Shown: positions 17,756 through 26,624 of the stretch, piece by piece
Numbering within the stretch: the stretch's first letter is position 1
Layout of the letters: each line of letters begins with the position of its first letter
Assembly (NCBI GenBank): GCA_030603495.1
Contig: JAUVXR010000029.1
Coordinates: forward strand, 1 to 29,947
From: a bacterium
GTDB lineage: Bacteria; Armatimonadota; Zipacnadia; Zipacnadales; Zipacnadaceae
Direction of reading: 5' to 3'
DNA length: 29,947 nucleotides
Made by a program: the position numbers and the translations under genes
Notes under the pieces: model-generated
The model's input: the letters and a program-made list of their open reading frames with translations, nothing else
The model's database searches: none
Told to the model about the DNA's origin: nothing

Positions 17756-17881
17756 CTAAACCGCCTCCGGCAACAGGGACGCAGTGTGGAGCCAGCATCC
17801 ACGGCGAAGGTATGCAGCCAGAGCGGGCGAATATATTCTCACCATAAGCCGGAGGGTAAGTCGAAAGGAATCTGGATAACT

Positions 17882-20602
17882 ATGCCTTTGCTGCGATGGA
17901 CGGGGGTTGTCGTGTTGTCTTTAATGTTGATCGCCTACGCAGGCTACGCGCCTAGCATAACGACAGCCTACGCAGCGGACGGCGACGGTGACCAAGGGGC
18001 AGAGTCCGAGCAGATCCCCGGAGTAGCAATTCCGGCCTCGCCGGTGGTGAGCGAACAGCCTTCAGCGCCAGAGGGGGATGAAGCTGGGCCCGCGGTGCAG
18101 TTCCCGCTGTGGGAGCGGGCTGCCGAGGAGTGGGAACTGCCTGAGGAGATGCGGCTGGAGAACCTGAAGCGGTTTGGCGAGGACTTATTCGCGCAGAGCG
18201 GCGGCCCGGAGCCGCGCACAGCCAATATGCCGGTTTCCCCACAATACATTGTCGGTCCCGGCGACGAGCTGGCCGTCCGAGTCTGGAGCGAGGGCATCGA
18301 GCATCTCAACAGAAGAGTAATAGTGGCGGCTGAGGGCACAGTATATCTCCCCCTGCTGGGTGAGATCGCAGTGGCGGCCACGCCCCTGGGGGGAGTGCGC
18401 GATACCATCGCCCAGAGCTTGAGTCAGTTCTATGTTGACGCCCAGACCTCGGTGACCGTCGCCAGTACCCGGGTGATCGCCGTCTACGTGACCGGTGACG
18501 TGACTAAGCCGGGCCGCTACGGACTCGACGGGACCGCCACGGCTCTGACTGCCCTATACATGGCCGGTGGGCCTACGCCGGCTGGCTCCCTACGCAATAT
18601 TCGCTTGCTGCGCATGCAGCAGGAGCCTGGCGAGATTGATTTATATCCCTACTTGCTGGCTGGTGAGCCCTTGGACGAACCTCTGTTGGAAAGCGGCGAC
18701 ACTGTTTTTGTCGGGCCGGTTGGTAGTGAAGTTGGGGTAGCCGGAGCAGTGCGCCGGCCGGGACGGTACGAATTGGTTGATCCAACCACCTGTCTCGAGG
18801 CGATAAAGATGGCTGGCGGGCTGATCCCGGAAGGCTCGGGTACGGGTGTGAGGGTCTGGCGGATCGCCGACCACCAGCAGCAAGTAGTCATCAACGTAGA
18901 CCTGGGGCAGTCGGCTGAGATAGGGGGAAGGTGGGGCGGAGGATTTCTGCTGGAGCCTGGGGATGTGGTAGTGGTCGCGCCTGTGGACCGCATGCCGGGG
19001 AATGCAGCTCGCATCAGCGGCGCAGTGCGTCGCCCCGGTATCTATCAGGTCGAAGAGGGTATGACTGTCGGAGCACTCATTGGCCGGGCCGGCGGTCTCG
19101 ACGAGGGTGCCTACTTGGGCTATGGGCGGATTCGGCGTCTCGATGAGCAACGACAGCACCAGTACGAGAGTTTTTCGGTGCAGGACGCCTTGGATGAGGG
19201 CACGGATTCCATTGCTCTGAGGCCTTATGACACGGTGCATGTCTATTATCGCCGCGAAATCACTCCCATAACGCACGTGGAAGTAAGGGGGCCGGTCCAG
19301 CAGCCCGGGAAGTACGAATGGGTGGCCGATATGCGCATCCGTGACCTGGTGATGCAAAGCGGCGGCCTGACCGATGAAGCCTATCTCAAGCAGGCCCGCA
19401 TCTTGCGCCTGCGTTTGGGCCAGGGCCGGAGTGTTTTGAAGGTGAAATTACAGGAGGCCCTCGCTGACGATCCCGGCAGCAACATGCGGCTCCAGCCCGG
19501 CGATCTTCTGGAGCTAGTTACCCGCGCGGCGGCCGGGCCGCCCCACACGGTGCACATCGCTGGTTTCGTGCAACGGCCCAGTAGCTACGAACGTTTCCAG
19601 GGCATGAGAGTCAGCGACCTGATCCTTGCTGCCGGGAGCTTGACCCCGGGCGCCAGTGAGTCTATTGAGTATGCCCAGGGCCGCCAGACGGGCCCCCCGC
19701 GAGTCCATCAACTGGCACTAGATGCGGGCCGAGATGGTGAAATCGCGGTACAGCCGGATCTGGTGCTAAGCGATGATGACCAGGTCACCGTACTGGGCCT
19801 GGGCGATTTCCGCCAGCAGCCGCCGGTAGTTAGGGTAGACGGGCAGGTCCAAGCCCCTGGTGCGTACATCCTCCGTGGCGGCACCGAAGAGAGCGAAACC
19901 GTCTACGACCTGCTCCAGAGAGCTGGCCCCTTGCTGGAAAATGCCAATCCCGATGGCATCATCCTCTACCGGCCTACCGAGCAAGCCATGACCAGTAGCC
20001 AGCGGCAGAACCTCCAGCAAATTATGGCGATGTACAACCGGGAAGCGGGCAGCGACGTGATGACCAGGGAGAGCGAGCTCCAGCGCACGGTCATGGCTGA
20101 GCAGATAGCTGCCAATGTCGGCCAGTTATTGGCTGGCAGCAGCGGCATGGCGCTGATTGTGCCGCCGCGCTCGTTGAGTATCTCGGCGTGGATAAGCGGG
20201 ATCCCTGTGGAGGGCAGCAAGTTACTGGCCAGCCTGGGGAAAGAAGGCAATATGCCTCTGCAACCGGGGGACACGGTTATGGTACCCCAGTTGCAGGAAA
20301 CGGTCGCTGTCTTAGGTGCGGTTATCCGTCCAGGCAAGGTCGCCTATCACGAAGGCGCAAAGATTCCCCAGTATGTTAGTATGGTCGGGGGCGAAGCCGA
20401 TGATGCGGTGGTAAGCCGGGCCGTGGTAGTTAGAGCTAACGGTGCGGCGCATCGCGGGCGCGATGCCCAGGAGATAAAACCGGGCGACATAATCATCATA
20501 CCTTCAGACTACATGGTCCGCATGGTCCGTACCGATAGCACCTTCGAGCGGGTCATGAAGGTGCTGGGCAGTGTCGCTGCGACCTTCTTGTTACTTAACT
20601 AA
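17882..20602 (+). CDS. Large SLBB-domain polysaccharide export protein (Wza-like)
   Basis: Starting at ATG 17882, the product is 906 aa. Residues 1-32 form a signal peptide (LLRWTGVVVLSLMLIAYAG, cleavage near AYA-AD). The frame is open upstream to 17546, but that part overlaps the dNTPase gene and would bury the signal peptide. AAAGGA lies 12 nt upstream of the ATG. A polysaccharide-export domain begins near residue 117 (YIVGPGDELAVRVW). About seven SLBB repeats then follow, near residues 201, 283, 376, 464, 556, 648 and 807, each with a G-x-V-x-x-P-G-x-Y-like core. A helical insertion separates the last two. It ends in a hydrophobic tail (VLGSVAATFLLLN). Wza itself is only about 380 aa. It probably forms the periplasmic/outer-membrane export channel. 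There is no lipobox cysteine, unlike Wza. Confidence 0.85.
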   Translation: MPLLRWTGVVVLSLMLIAYAGYAPSITTAYAADGDGDQGAESEQIPGVAIPASPVVSEQPSAPEGDEAGPAVQFPLWERAAEEWELPEEMRLENLKRFGEDLFAQSGGPEPRTANMPVSPQYIVGPGDELAVRVWSEGIEHLNRRVIVAAEGTVYLPLLGEIAVAATPLGGVRDTIAQSLSQFYVDAQTSVTVASTRVIAVYVTGDVTKPGRYGLDGTATALTALYMAGGPTPAGSLRNIRLLRMQQEPGEIDLYPYLLAGEPLDEPLLESGDTVFVGPVGSEVGVAGAVRRPGRYELVDPTTCLEAIKMAGGLIPEGSGTGVRVWRIADHQQQVVINVDLGQSAEIGGRWGGGFLLEPGDVVVVAPVDRMPGNAARISGAVRRPGIYQVEEGMTVGALIGRAGGLDEGAYLGYGRIRRLDEQRQHQYESFSVQDALDEGTDSIALRPYDTVHVYYRREITPITHVEVRGPVQQPGKYEWVADMRIRDLVMQSGGLTDEAYLKQARILRLRLGQGRSVLKVKLQEALADDPGSNMRLQPGDLLELVTRAAAGPPHTVHIAGFVQRPSSYERFQGMRVSDLILAAGSLTPGASESIEYAQGRQTGPPRVHQLALDAGRDGEIAVQPDLVLSDDDQVTVLGLGDFRQQPPVVRVDGQVQAPGAYILRGGTEESETVYDLLQRAGPLLENANPDGIILYRPTEQAMTSSQRQNLQQIMAMYNREAGSDVMTRESELQRTVMAEQIAANVGQLLAGSSGMALIVPPRSLSISAWISGIPVEGSKLLASLGKEGNMPLQPGDTVMVPQLQETVAVLGAVIRPGKVAYHEGAKIPQYVSMVGGEADDAVVSRAVVVRANGAAHRGRDAQEIKPGDIIIIPSDYMVRMVRTDSTFERVMKVLGSVAATFLLLN

Positions 20603-20631
20603 GACCCAGGCGCGCAGACGGTGGCTGACTC

Positions 20632-22038
20632 ATGGCTGCAGACAATCTGTTAACGCACGGCCTTCGCCCTCTTCGTGTTGCCGGTCTGGGCCACTGGAGA
20701 GTTTTAGTGGCGTATGTCTTTGCCGTGCTCCTCGCGGTTATGGCCACGCTATTAGTTGTTTCCGGGACTGCGTCTGGCACCGCGTTAGCTGGACTTCGCC
20801 CCGCCGCCGTGCTCTTGGGGCTCTGCTGGTTAGCCGCTTTAGTACTATGCGGCGAGGCCCGCCTCCGCCCCGCAAGGACTAAGCTCCAACAACTGATTGG
20901 CGCCGGCAAAGGCATCGCTGTCGGCACGGCAGCGGCCTTGCTCATAGAAGCGGCTCTGCCGCCGCCCGCTGCGTTTACTCCCGTACAATATGGCATCGCC
21001 GCCCTCCTGGCCGTAGGCCTGGCTTGGGCAGCTTACCGGATAGCCGCCGCCGGGACGCCGAAGCGTTGCTATTTGGTGATCTCTGGCGACGGTATTGCTT
21101 ACCCGCTGGCCGAGTGCGTGCAGAACGGCGAGCCCGCTGGCTATCACGAGATCGTGGGAATTCTGACTGACGACAATGACCTGCGGCGGCAGGATCTTCC
21201 GGTGTTCCACAGCGGTTCGCAGTGGGAAGTGGTTGCGCCTCTCGCCCAGACGCTCCGTGCTAATCGCGTGGTTGTTGCCGGGAACCATAGACTCTCTGAC
21301 GAGGCTGTCAGCAGTCTCCGCCAGTGCCGGGAGCAAGGCATACCGGTTCTTAGTGCAGTATCGGCCTACGAGGAAATCACTAGCAAGACGCCCCTGCCAG
21401 AACTGGAAGAGGCTTTGGCTGATGGTGAATGCCGGCCTCCCCGGACCATCTACGCCCGGTACCTCAAGCGTCCGGCAGATGTCATGTTAACTCTGCTATT
21501 ACTGCCCCTGGCTCTGCCAATAATTGGGGTATGCGCCATCTTCATAAAGATACTTATGCCGGGTCCGGTCTTTTACCGGCAGGAGCGCGTCGGCTATCGA
21601 GGCAAAAGGTTCTATTTGACTAAGTTGCGGACCATGGTCTTGGATGCCGAAAAAGAGACCGGCCCGATCTGGGCTCGGGAGGACGACTCCCGCGTGACCA
21701 CCTTGGGGCGCCTGCTCCGCCGGGCGAGGATTGACGAGTTGCCCCAGCTTTTCCACGTCCTCACCGGTGATATGGGGCTGGTCGGCCCGCGGCCCGAGCG
21801 CCCCCACTTTGTGGCTGAGTGGGCCCAACGCTTGCCCTCCTACCACGAGCGCTCCCGCGTCCTTCCCGGCATTACTGGCTGGGCCCAGGTCAACCATCAT
21901 TATGGTGGCTGCTTCGAGGATGTCTGCGAAAAGCTGCGCTACGATCTCTATTATATCCGCCGCCGGTCCTGGGCCTTGGACTTGGACACGTTACGCCGGA
22001 CAGTGGGGGTCATTATCCACGGCCGCGGCGCCCGCTAG
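20632..22038 (+). CDS. Undecaprenyl-phosphate sugar-phosphate transferase (WcaJ/WbaP-like)
   Basis: This 468-aa membrane protein is expected to transfer a sugar-1-phosphate from a nucleotide sugar to undecaprenyl phosphate, starting repeat-unit synthesis. The N-terminal half has about four hydrophobic helices (roughly 22-45, 55-75, 92-112 and 118-140) and a CoA-binding-like soluble domain (about 145-265). The C-terminal catalytic domain shows YLKRPADVM (277-285), a membrane re-entrant hydrophobic stretch ending in Pro-Gly-Pro (310-312), KLRTM (331-335), the DELPQL catalytic pair (D368 and E369) and GLVGPRPERP (382-391). It lies 29 bp after the SLBB gene, probably in the same transcript, and ends at a strong hairpin. 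Confidence 0.92.
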   Translation: MAADNLLTHGLRPLRVAGLGHWRVLVAYVFAVLLAVMATLLVVSGTASGTALAGLRPAAVLLGLCWLAALVLCGEARLRPARTKLQQLIGAGKGIAVGTAAALLIEAALPPPAAFTPVQYGIAALLAVGLAWAAYRIAAAGTPKRCYLVISGDGIAYPLAECVQNGEPAGYHEIVGILTDDNDLRRQDLPVFHSGSQWEVVAPLAQTLRANRVVVAGNHRLSDEAVSSLRQCREQGIPVLSAVSAYEEITSKTPLPELEEALADGECRPPRTIYARYLKRPADVMLTLLLLPLALPIIGVCAIFIKILMPGPVFYRQERVGYRGKRFYLTKLRTMVLDAEKETGPIWAREDDSRVTTLGRLLRRARIDELPQLFHVLTGDMGLVGPRPERPHFVAEWAQRLPSYHERSRVLPGITGWAQVNHHYGGCFEDVCEKLRYDLYYIRRRSWALDLDTLRRTVGVIIHGRGAR

Positions 22039-22147
22039 AGAGACAGTTAACATAATATACATTATACGAGGCGCTATGGCTGCCGCTTTAGGCCTGTCCC
22101 AACTCCAACATCCGCTACCACTCCCCTCGCTATCATCTCGACATACC

Positions 22148-22179
22148 ACATAGGCCCAGGCATCTGCCCGGGCCTATGT
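22148..22179. terminator. Bidirectional transcription terminator hairpin
   Basis: Perfect 10-bp arms ACATAGGCCC (22148-22157) and GGGCCTATGT (22170-22179) flank a 12-nt loop. It lies in the 184-bp gap between the convergent sugar transferase (plus) and oxidoreductase (minus). The flanks are AT-rich rather than clean T-tracts, so termination efficiency is uncertain. Confidence 0.7.
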
Positions 22180-22222
22180 ATACTATACAGAGCTTCGCCG
22201 TGGAGGGACTGTTTGGGTTCGC

Positions 22223-23245
22223 TTAGACCTCGGCCACCCGTACCAGGCGGCCGCTCTCGGCGGACTGGTACACCGCTTCTACTACCCGCTGACTCCAGAG
22301 GCCTTCCTCCCCGGGGATAGGCGGGGCGGTATCATTCAGCACCGCCTCCGCAAAGACCTGAATCTCAGCGACGTATACATTGCGCTCGTCTGATATGATG
22401 CGCAGGTGTTCGACTGCTCCTTCGTCGCTCGCGACGACCCGTAGCACCCCGTCGGGCGTCTGGCTGAGAATGCCCTGTGCAATCAAAGTACGCTCCGAAC
22501 CATTGACCTCCAGCAGGTTTTGCGCCGCGGTCGTGCTGAAGTAAGTGTCTACTATCCCCAGAGCGCCACTGTCGAAGCGCAGGACGGCAATCAGCGAGTC
22601 CTCTGCTCCCCGGTACTGGTGGACAATGCTTGCTGACATTGCCATAACTGACTCCACGCGAGCCCCGATTACGAATTCCAGTAACGCCGCGCCGTGATTG
22701 CCCACGTCCATAAACGCGCCCCCCCGGTGCAATTCTTTGACTTGGCGGAAGGCCCCGGCCATTGGTGGGTAGTCGAATCCGAACTGGGCGCGCGCCGAGA
22801 CGACCTCGCCCAACACGCCCTCCTGCACCAGCCGCTTCGACTCCACCGCGATATGGTGGAAAGGCATCATCAAGCCGACTCCCAGCTTGACCCCCGCCTC
22901 TTCACATACCTGCAGGATCTGCTCCGCCCCGGGCACGGTGATGGCCAGCGGCTTCTCACACAGTATATGGATGCCGCGTTCGGCGCACGCTTGCACATGC
23001 TCCAAATGTACGTGCGGCGGCGAGGCTATGTAACAGGCATCCAGCTCTACTGCGTCCAGCATTTCCTCCGCGTCGGTGAACCACGCCACCCCTTCGTATT
23101 TCTCTGACAGCTCCTCTACCCCCGTGCCGGGCAAGCTCATAAGCCCGGCTAGCTCACTGTTCTCCGCAGGTATAATGCCTTCGGGAATTGTGCGCTTATC
23201 GGCGATACCGGCTGCGCCAATGACACCCCATTTTATCTTAGCCAA
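22223..23245 (-). CDS. Gfo/Idh/MocA-family NAD(P)-dependent oxidoreductase
   Basis: This 340-aa protein has an N-terminal Rossmann fold (KWGVIGAAGIAD, 5-16), the signature CEKPL (E97-K98-P99, the catalytic Lys region) and a C-terminal substrate domain with the DVGNH motif (about 176-180), as in sugar dehydrogenases of this family. Such enzymes oxidise or reduce hydroxyl groups of sugars, inositols or nucleotide sugars. The start is a TTG at 23243-23245 with GGAGG about 9 nt upstream. It lies 44 bp downstream of the aminotransferase gene on the same strand and is presumably co-transcribed, so an oxidise-then-aminate pair acting on a keto sugar is likely. The precise substrate is unknown. Confidence 0.87.
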   Translation of the reverse strand: MAKIKWGVIGAAGIADKRTIPEGIIPAENSELAGLMSLPGTGVEELSEKYEGVAWFTDAEEMLDAVELDACYIASPPHVHLEHVQACAERGIHILCEKPLAITVPGAEQILQVCEEAGVKLGVGLMMPFHHIAVESKRLVQEGVLGEVVSARAQFGFDYPPMAGAFRQVKELHRGGAFMDVGNHGAALLEFVIGARVESVMAMSASIVHQYRGAEDSLIAVLRFDSGALGIVDTYFSTTAAQNLLEVNGSERTLIAQGILSQTPDGVLRVVASDEGAVEHLRIISDERNVYVAEIQVFAEAVLNDTAPPIPGEEGLWSQRVVEAVYQSAESGRLVRVAEV

Positions 23246-23289
23246 CTCTTTCTCCCTCCTTCTGTGCTTTTCTCAGCAATGTCTCCAGC

Positions 23290-24564
23290 CTACTTCGCGT
23301 ACGCATCAATGACTTTCTTGATGCCCTCTGCTATCAGCTCCACATGTTCGGGCTTATAGGTCGGATGCACTGGCACCCAGAAGCTCTTCGTCTCCATATC
23401 GGCGGCGTTGGGGCAGTAGGCCTTGTCGTACTCGACCGCCTCGGGCCGAGTGTCCGGGCTTTCGAACGGGTAGTTTAGCCGCCCGAAGCCGTTGTGCTCC
23501 CGGTAGGCTTTCTCCTTGTACCCTTGCGGCCACAGCACCGGCCCGTTCGGTATACCTTCGGCGCTCAGCGCCTCGGTAAACTGCTTGATGTCGCAGTTAA
23601 GCTGCTCCATATCCAATATGATCGGGTATAGCCAGTATGCATTCTGTACCTCTTCGGAATTGGGCGGCAATGACAGGACCTGTGGCACCTCCCCCAGCCG
23701 TTCGTCTAGAATAGCCGCGTTGCGCCGCCGGGTGGACAGGTTCCAGTTATCAATCCGCTCCAGTTCCTTCAACCCGATGGCCGACTGCATCTCGGTCATC
23801 CGGTAGTTGTAGCCAACCATATTGTGGATATACGGCAGCGCCGCCTCCAGCTCCAGCAAACTCATCCGCTTCGCCACATCGTAGCCGTGATCCCGAAAGC
23901 TGCGCATCGTCCACACCCAGTCGTCATTGTCCGTCACCACGCAGCCCCCTTCACCGCCGGTGCTGAAGGTCTTGCTCTGGCAAAAGCTGAAGCAGCCCAC
24001 ATGGCCGATGCTTCCTGCCTTCTTCCCCTTGCAGACTCCCCCGTGCGCCTGCGCAGCGTCCTCAATGACGTAGAGATCGTATTCTTCGGCGATCTCCATA
24101 ATGGCCCCCATATCACACATACAGCCATACAGGTGCACTGGTATGATCGCCCGCGTCCGCTCCGAAATCTTCTCCCGGATAGACTCAGGGCTGATGGTAT
24201 GACTGTTGGGCTCGACATCGGCAAAGACGGGCACGGCTAGTGCCTGGCAAACGGCGAACGAGGAGGCAATGAAAGTATAAGAGGGGACGATCACCTCGTC
24301 GCCGGGGCCGATCCCCAGCCCCGCCAGCCCGACGTGCAGAGCGCTGGTCCCGTTGCTCGTGGAGATACCGTACTTACAGCCGACCCAGTCAGCAAATTTC
24401 TGTTCGAACTCCATCCCCAGCGGCCCTGTCCAGTAGTTGGTTTTGCCGCTGCGTAGTGGCTCACTTACGCATTGAGCAATCTCCTCCGTATACCACGGCC
24501 ACGGCGGAAACGCCTCTGTTGCCGTTTTCGGTCCGCCCTTGATAGCCAGCTCTCCGTTAGTCAT
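23290..24564 (-). CDS. DegT/DnrJ/EryC1-family PLP-dependent sugar aminotransferase
   Basis: I place the start at the ATG at 24562-24564 (424 aa) because AAGGAG (plus 24573-24578) is 8 nt upstream; a GTG three codons earlier overlaps that ribosome site. Family features are the SNGTSALH phosphate-binding segment, EDAAQAHGG with the PLP-pyridine Asp (about 169), and CFSFCQSKTFSTGGEGG with the Schiff-base Lys (about 198). These enzymes aminate nucleotide-linked keto sugars or inososes. The C-terminal region, rich in Tyr/Pro and with WVPVHPTY, resembles the subgroup containing inosose and AHBA-type aminotransferases. Paired with the downstream oxidoreductase, it probably makes an amino sugar for the envelope polysaccharide or an aminocyclitol. 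Confidence 0.88.
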   Translation of the reverse strand: MTNGELAIKGGPKTATEAFPPWPWYTEEIAQCVSEPLRSGKTNYWTGPLGMEFEQKFADWVGCKYGISTSNGTSALHVGLAGLGIGPGDEVIVPSYTFIASSFAVCQALAVPVFADVEPNSHTISPESIREKISERTRAIIPVHLYGCMCDMGAIMEIAEEYDLYVIEDAAQAHGGVCKGKKAGSIGHVGCFSFCQSKTFSTGGEGGCVVTDNDDWVWTMRSFRDHGYDVAKRMSLLELEAALPYIHNMVGYNYRMTEMQSAIGLKELERIDNWNLSTRRRNAAILDERLGEVPQVLSLPPNSEEVQNAYWLYPIILDMEQLNCDIKQFTEALSAEGIPNGPVLWPQGYKEKAYREHNGFGRLNYPFESPDTRPEAVEYDKAYCPNAADMETKSFWVPVHPTYKPEHVELIAEGIKKVIDAYAK

Positions 24565-24572
24565 CTTCGGCA

Positions 24573-24578
24573 CTCCTT
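24573..24578 (-). promoter_or_regulatory. Ribosome binding site deciding the aminotransferase start
   Basis: The minus strand reads AAGGAG here, 8 nt before the ATG at 24564. The upstream GTG at 24573 shares a base with this site and cannot use it. Confidence 0.8.
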
Positions 24579-24827
24579 ATTCGTAGATTCTCGCACTTTC
24601 GCCTAAAACTCGGCGGCGCCAGGAGAATGGGCCATCCCGACCCCACCTCTCGCATCCCAACTCCAGAATGTAGCTTTCTTTCTCGCTATCCCCAACTCCT
24701 TCATGGTCTGATCTCCCGCAAGGACATAAAGTGGGACAGGCCGCCGCTTGCGGCCCTCAAAAAAAGGGCGCTGCCAGCCGATAAAGAAAGTACAGGTCGC
24801 TCATACCATCTACTGGGGGCTTTATTA

Positions 24828-26480
24828 ATGCCTGGTTGCGTGGCGTGGCTGCCGGTTTTTGTGGCGGCTGCTGTTGTGCTGACGGGATGCGGCAGTGACA
24901 CCAATGGAGTGGGCGTCTCGTCGGCGCGGGACTCCTCTTGGGCCTCTCAGCCGCCTGCTATCTACCCCGCCACGGAAGGCCTTCTCCTGGGCGATCTCTC
25001 GCTCAACGGGGCTATGGACGCCGACGATGCTGCTGCTCTGATGCGCATTGTGGTGGGTTTGGACCCGGGGACGTGCTGCTCTGACGTCAACCACAACGGC
25101 CGGGACGATCTGGGAGATGCTCTGCAGGTCTTGCGCTGGGCCTCGGGAGCCGACACTTGGCCGCGGGAGCACTGCGGTGGGGGCGGTTCGGCGAACCTCG
25201 ATGAGGCTCTCGCTGCTCCTTATGCTACCTCCCCACAGACCGAAGAACCGGGCGACCCAGGGGTGGAGCTACTGGAGATTTATGAGAACGATCCCCCCGA
25301 AGACATTGCCGAGTTGTCCCAGATGCTCGCCGCCTTTACCAACCACGTCAATGCATACCCCAACTCCTCCGCCGGCCAACTTGGTCTTGCCCTGGCCATT
25401 CTCTGGACGGGAGCAGAGAATGCCGCTGACGAACTGGGCTATGCCCTCTACCCCGACCTGGGGGTCGCATCAACAGCCGCCCTCTGTCTGGAGGGGGATT
25501 ACACTCCTGATAGTATGGTAAATCAGGCCCTGGATCTGGCTCTGTTCTCCCCGGTGGGGCAAAGCCCGGGGCAGGTCCAGACCGCTGGTTCTATCCCTGA
25601 CACTTTCTTGACTACCGAGGAAGTCCAGCGCGTCATCAAAGACCATCTCCTGCCGGTAATCGAGGCCGCCCTGGCCCGCCTGGACCCACTGTGCAATGCC
25701 CCTGCTGACACAGTACTCATCACCTACGTATATCACGGTGACACTTACCATCTCTATCCTGCCGACTGCAATCTAGTTGCTGCGGGTCTGTGTATGGCTC
25801 GGGCTGTCCTCCTGCAACTGGTCTCGTACAGCTTAGACGCGGCTGCTTACGACTGGGAGCTGGAGCTCTTCGAGCGGGATGCTAACTCCGACGGCATTCT
25901 CACTGTTGCCGAATACACGCCTGCCGACCCCTTCCTTACTTTGCTGAGCGCGGCCGATATGCAACAAGCCGGCGCCGCCCTCGCCGAAGCACTTGATAGG
26001 GTAGTCACTGCGATGGAGAACTGCGTGACTAGTGATCCCCAGGAGCTGGCCATGATTCTCCTGGGGCCTACCTTGCCCGCCGATGTCAGGGATATGGCCC
26101 AATCGGCTGCAGAGATGCTGGCTGGCCCAGTCACTGTAGATGCCCAGCATGCTCACTATGACTTTGATGCTGGGACCTGGTACGACGTGGGCACTGCTAC
26201 CTTCCTGATGCAGCTCGGGCGGCTCTGGAGCAATCCGGCGGCGGACCTCAAAGCCCTACTGCCCTCGCTGACGATGACCTACGACGGCGCACAGTGGCAT
26301 TACCGATTCACCTATGACGACTTACCCGACCCCACTATGAACGGCCTCTTCCCTGATGCTGCCTTTATGTACAACGACCTCTGGCGGGCCGATTACGAAT
26401 ACCTGCTGATTTCATACGGCGCTTTTGAGATCCAACTCAACAGTAACTACCCGGGCTGGGCCATTCCCCCTTTCCCCTAA
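24828..26480 (+). CDS. Lipoprotein with N-terminal dockerin and internal EF-hand
   Basis: With the ATG at 24828 the product is 550 aa and begins with a lipoprotein signal peptide (VVLTGC lipobox, Cys21). The frame is open upstream to 24627 but would hide this signal. Residues about 55-105 form a type-I dockerin: two calcium-loop repeats, GDLSLNGAMDADDAAALMR and DVNHNGRDDLGDALQVLR, spaced as in dockerins. A separate EF-hand loop (DANSDGILTVAE) lies near residue 350. The other about 400 residues, mostly helical-looking and acidic, match no family I recognise. Dockerins usually sit at a C-terminus, so an N-terminal one after the lipid anchor is unusual. It probably binds calcium and a cohesin partner at the cell envelope. 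It is convergent with the cohesin lipoprotein gene. Confidence 0.8.
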   Translation: MPGCVAWLPVFVAAAVVLTGCGSDTNGVGVSSARDSSWASQPPAIYPATEGLLLGDLSLNGAMDADDAAALMRIVVGLDPGTCCSDVNHNGRDDLGDALQVLRWASGADTWPREHCGGGGSANLDEALAAPYATSPQTEEPGDPGVELLEIYENDPPEDIAELSQMLAAFTNHVNAYPNSSAGQLGLALAILWTGAENAADELGYALYPDLGVASTAALCLEGDYTPDSMVNQALDLALFSPVGQSPGQVQTAGSIPDTFLTTEEVQRVIKDHLLPVIEAALARLDPLCNAPADTVLITYVYHGDTYHLYPADCNLVAAGLCMARAVLLQLVSYSLDAAAYDWELELFERDANSDGILTVAEYTPADPFLTLLSAADMQQAGAALAEALDRVVTAMENCVTSDPQELAMILLGPTLPADVRDMAQSAAEMLAGPVTVDAQHAHYDFDAGTWYDVGTATFLMQLGRLWSNPAADLKALLPSLTMTYDGAQWHYRFTYDDLPDPTMNGLFPDAAFMYNDLWRADYEYLLISYGAFEIQLNSNYPGWAIPPFP

Positions 26481-26567
26481 TCACATTCTCCCTTGTCGTT
26501 CTTTGCTCCGCTCTCCCTGAGGGAGAGGGGCTGAGGGGTGAGGCTGCTGTTCCTGTCGTCAAAAAAG

Positions 26568-26596
26568 GGGGCCACTGCACAGGCAGCGGCCCCTTT
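26568..26596. terminator. Bidirectional Rho-independent terminator
   Basis: The stem pairs GGGGCC (26568-26573) with GGCCCC (26588-26593), has one A/C mismatch, then pairs CTGC (26575-26578) with GCAG (26583-26586) around an ACAG loop. On the plus strand TTTGTT follows. On the minus strand six U residues follow, from the A-run 26561-26566. It sits between the convergent dockerin lipoprotein and cohesin genes and can serve both. Confidence 0.85.
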
Positions 26597-26624
26597 GTTA
26601 TACTCACTGGTTGTCTTCCCGGAT

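Noticed and set aside
17546-17881. Upstream extension of the SLBB protein by 112 residues
   Set aside because: It overlaps the dNTPase coding region on the other strand and would place the clear signal peptide internally.
24627-24827. Upstream extension of the dockerin lipoprotein by 67 residues
   Set aside because: It would bury the lipobox signal peptide that begins at the ATG at 24828.
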